This document shows positions 63,798 through 64,000 of a stretch of 64,000 nt of DNA, in pieces (the stretch's first letter is position 1; each line of letters starts with the position of its first letter). A program made the position numbers and the translations under genes. A model generated the notes under the pieces. The model was given only the letters and a program-made list of their open reading frames with translations. It was not told the origin of the DNA and did not search any database. The stretch lies in the NCBI GenBank assembly GCA_002278935.1, contig NCJL01000001.1, forward strand, positions 124,001-188,000, read 5' to 3'. This stretch comes from Gallionellales bacterium 39-52-133 (GTDB lineage Bacteria; Pseudomonadota; Gammaproteobacteria; Burkholderiales; Gallionellaceae).

Positions 63798-64000
63798 TGG
63801 TTGATCAAACTCCACGTTACACAGAAATACGTCAAATCTTAACCAGCGTTTCAGGGCAATCATGCATAAATATTGGCCCTGACGATGACCTGTTTGAAGC
63901 GGGTATATTGGATTCATTTGGGATAATTGAATTTGTATTTGCACTGGAGAAAAATTTTAATTGCACTATTGCCCAGGAAGATTTAGTTCCGCAAAATCTT
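63797..64000 (+). CDS. Acyl carrier protein (cut by window edge)
   Basis: 68 residues are visible and the frame is still open at the window edge. The phosphopantetheine attachment serine lies in GILDSFGIIEFVF, the D-S-x-x-x-x-E pattern of ACP/PCP domains, preceded by DDDLFEAGI. It starts at an ATG that overlaps the upstream stop (TAATG). It should carry the acyl or aminoacyl group activated by the ligase at 60298. A short, dedicated ACP in a sugar cluster points to acyl decoration. Confidence 0.88.
   Translation, partial: MVDQTPRYTEIRQILTSVSGQSCINIGPDDDLFEAGILDSFGIIEFVFALEKNFNCTIAQEDLVPQNL

Overview
The window reads as a chromosomal segment of a Gram-negative betaproteobacterium. Supporting genes are ntrC/ntrB, type I glnA with an NtrC/sigma-54 style control region, a TPP-riboswitch thiC, the pcm-like/tolC pair, waaA/waaC, and two 'EPS-associated' MarR-family regulators. 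Nitrosomonadales/Gallionellaceae-type bacteria are my best guess, but genus cannot be fixed from the sequence alone. No rRNA, tRNA, CRISPR array, prophage or intact insertion sequence was seen.

Left part (1-15.3 kb) is mostly housekeeping, largely on the minus strand: the tail of exonuclease III, a TraF-like outer-membrane protein, a small beta-barrel protein, ntrC, ntrB, a DUF4124 protein, glnA, a CDF metal transporter, then rhodanese (+), uppP, DUF1289 and YkgJ-type cysteine proteins, thiC, and pcm-like/tolC (+). Several short palindromic dispersed repeats lie between these genes. A ParE/RHH toxin-antitoxin pair (15.3-15.9 kb) sits at the border to the surface-sugar region.

16-26 kb supplies common sugar nucleotides and LPS core functions: rfbBDAC (dTDP-L-rhamnose) and waaC/waaA (minus strand), then divergently an EPS MarR regulator, manC, gmd and fcl (GDP-mannose to GDP-L-fucose). 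26-28.4 kb looks like a control hub: an RfaH-like antiterminator gene, a reversed creatinase-fold gene, a 12/12 ops (RfaH recruitment) element and a second EPS MarR gene.

28.6-64 kb is one long plus-strand surface-glycan locus with many overlapping start/stop codons and three nonulosonic-acid modules. Module A (28.6-36.6 kb): a NeuB-type synthase, a GT2/cytidylyltransferase-like fusion, a LIC12162-like protein, a PhyH-type oxygenase, a NeuA-type cytidylyltransferase, a 2-hydroxyacid dehydrogenase and a methyltransferase. An ABC exporter, UDP-glucose dehydrogenase, UDP-glucuronate 4-epimerase and a frameshifted methyltransferase follow (36.8-41.9 kb). Module B (41.9-50.5 kb) resembles GDP-linked legionaminic acid synthesis (LegB, LegI, LegG, PtmE, LegF-like) plus a PseA-like amidotransferase with HisF/HisH partners; no LegC or LegH is present. 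Module C (51.7-59.3 kb) is a complete pseudaminic acid set: PseB, PseC, a PseF/aminotransferase fusion, a PseG-PseH fusion and PseI.

Attached to module C and running off the right edge (59.3-64 kb) is a coupled set not part of known Pse synthesis: an M29/NicX-like protein, an AMP-forming acyl/aminoacyl ligase, a class I aminotransferase, an AAC(3)-type N-acyltransferase and an acyl carrier protein. I read it as a candidate carrier-protein route to an unusual N-acyl decoration of the surface sugar. It is the most likely undescribed system here. No initiating transferase, Wzy or Wzx was recognised inside the window.
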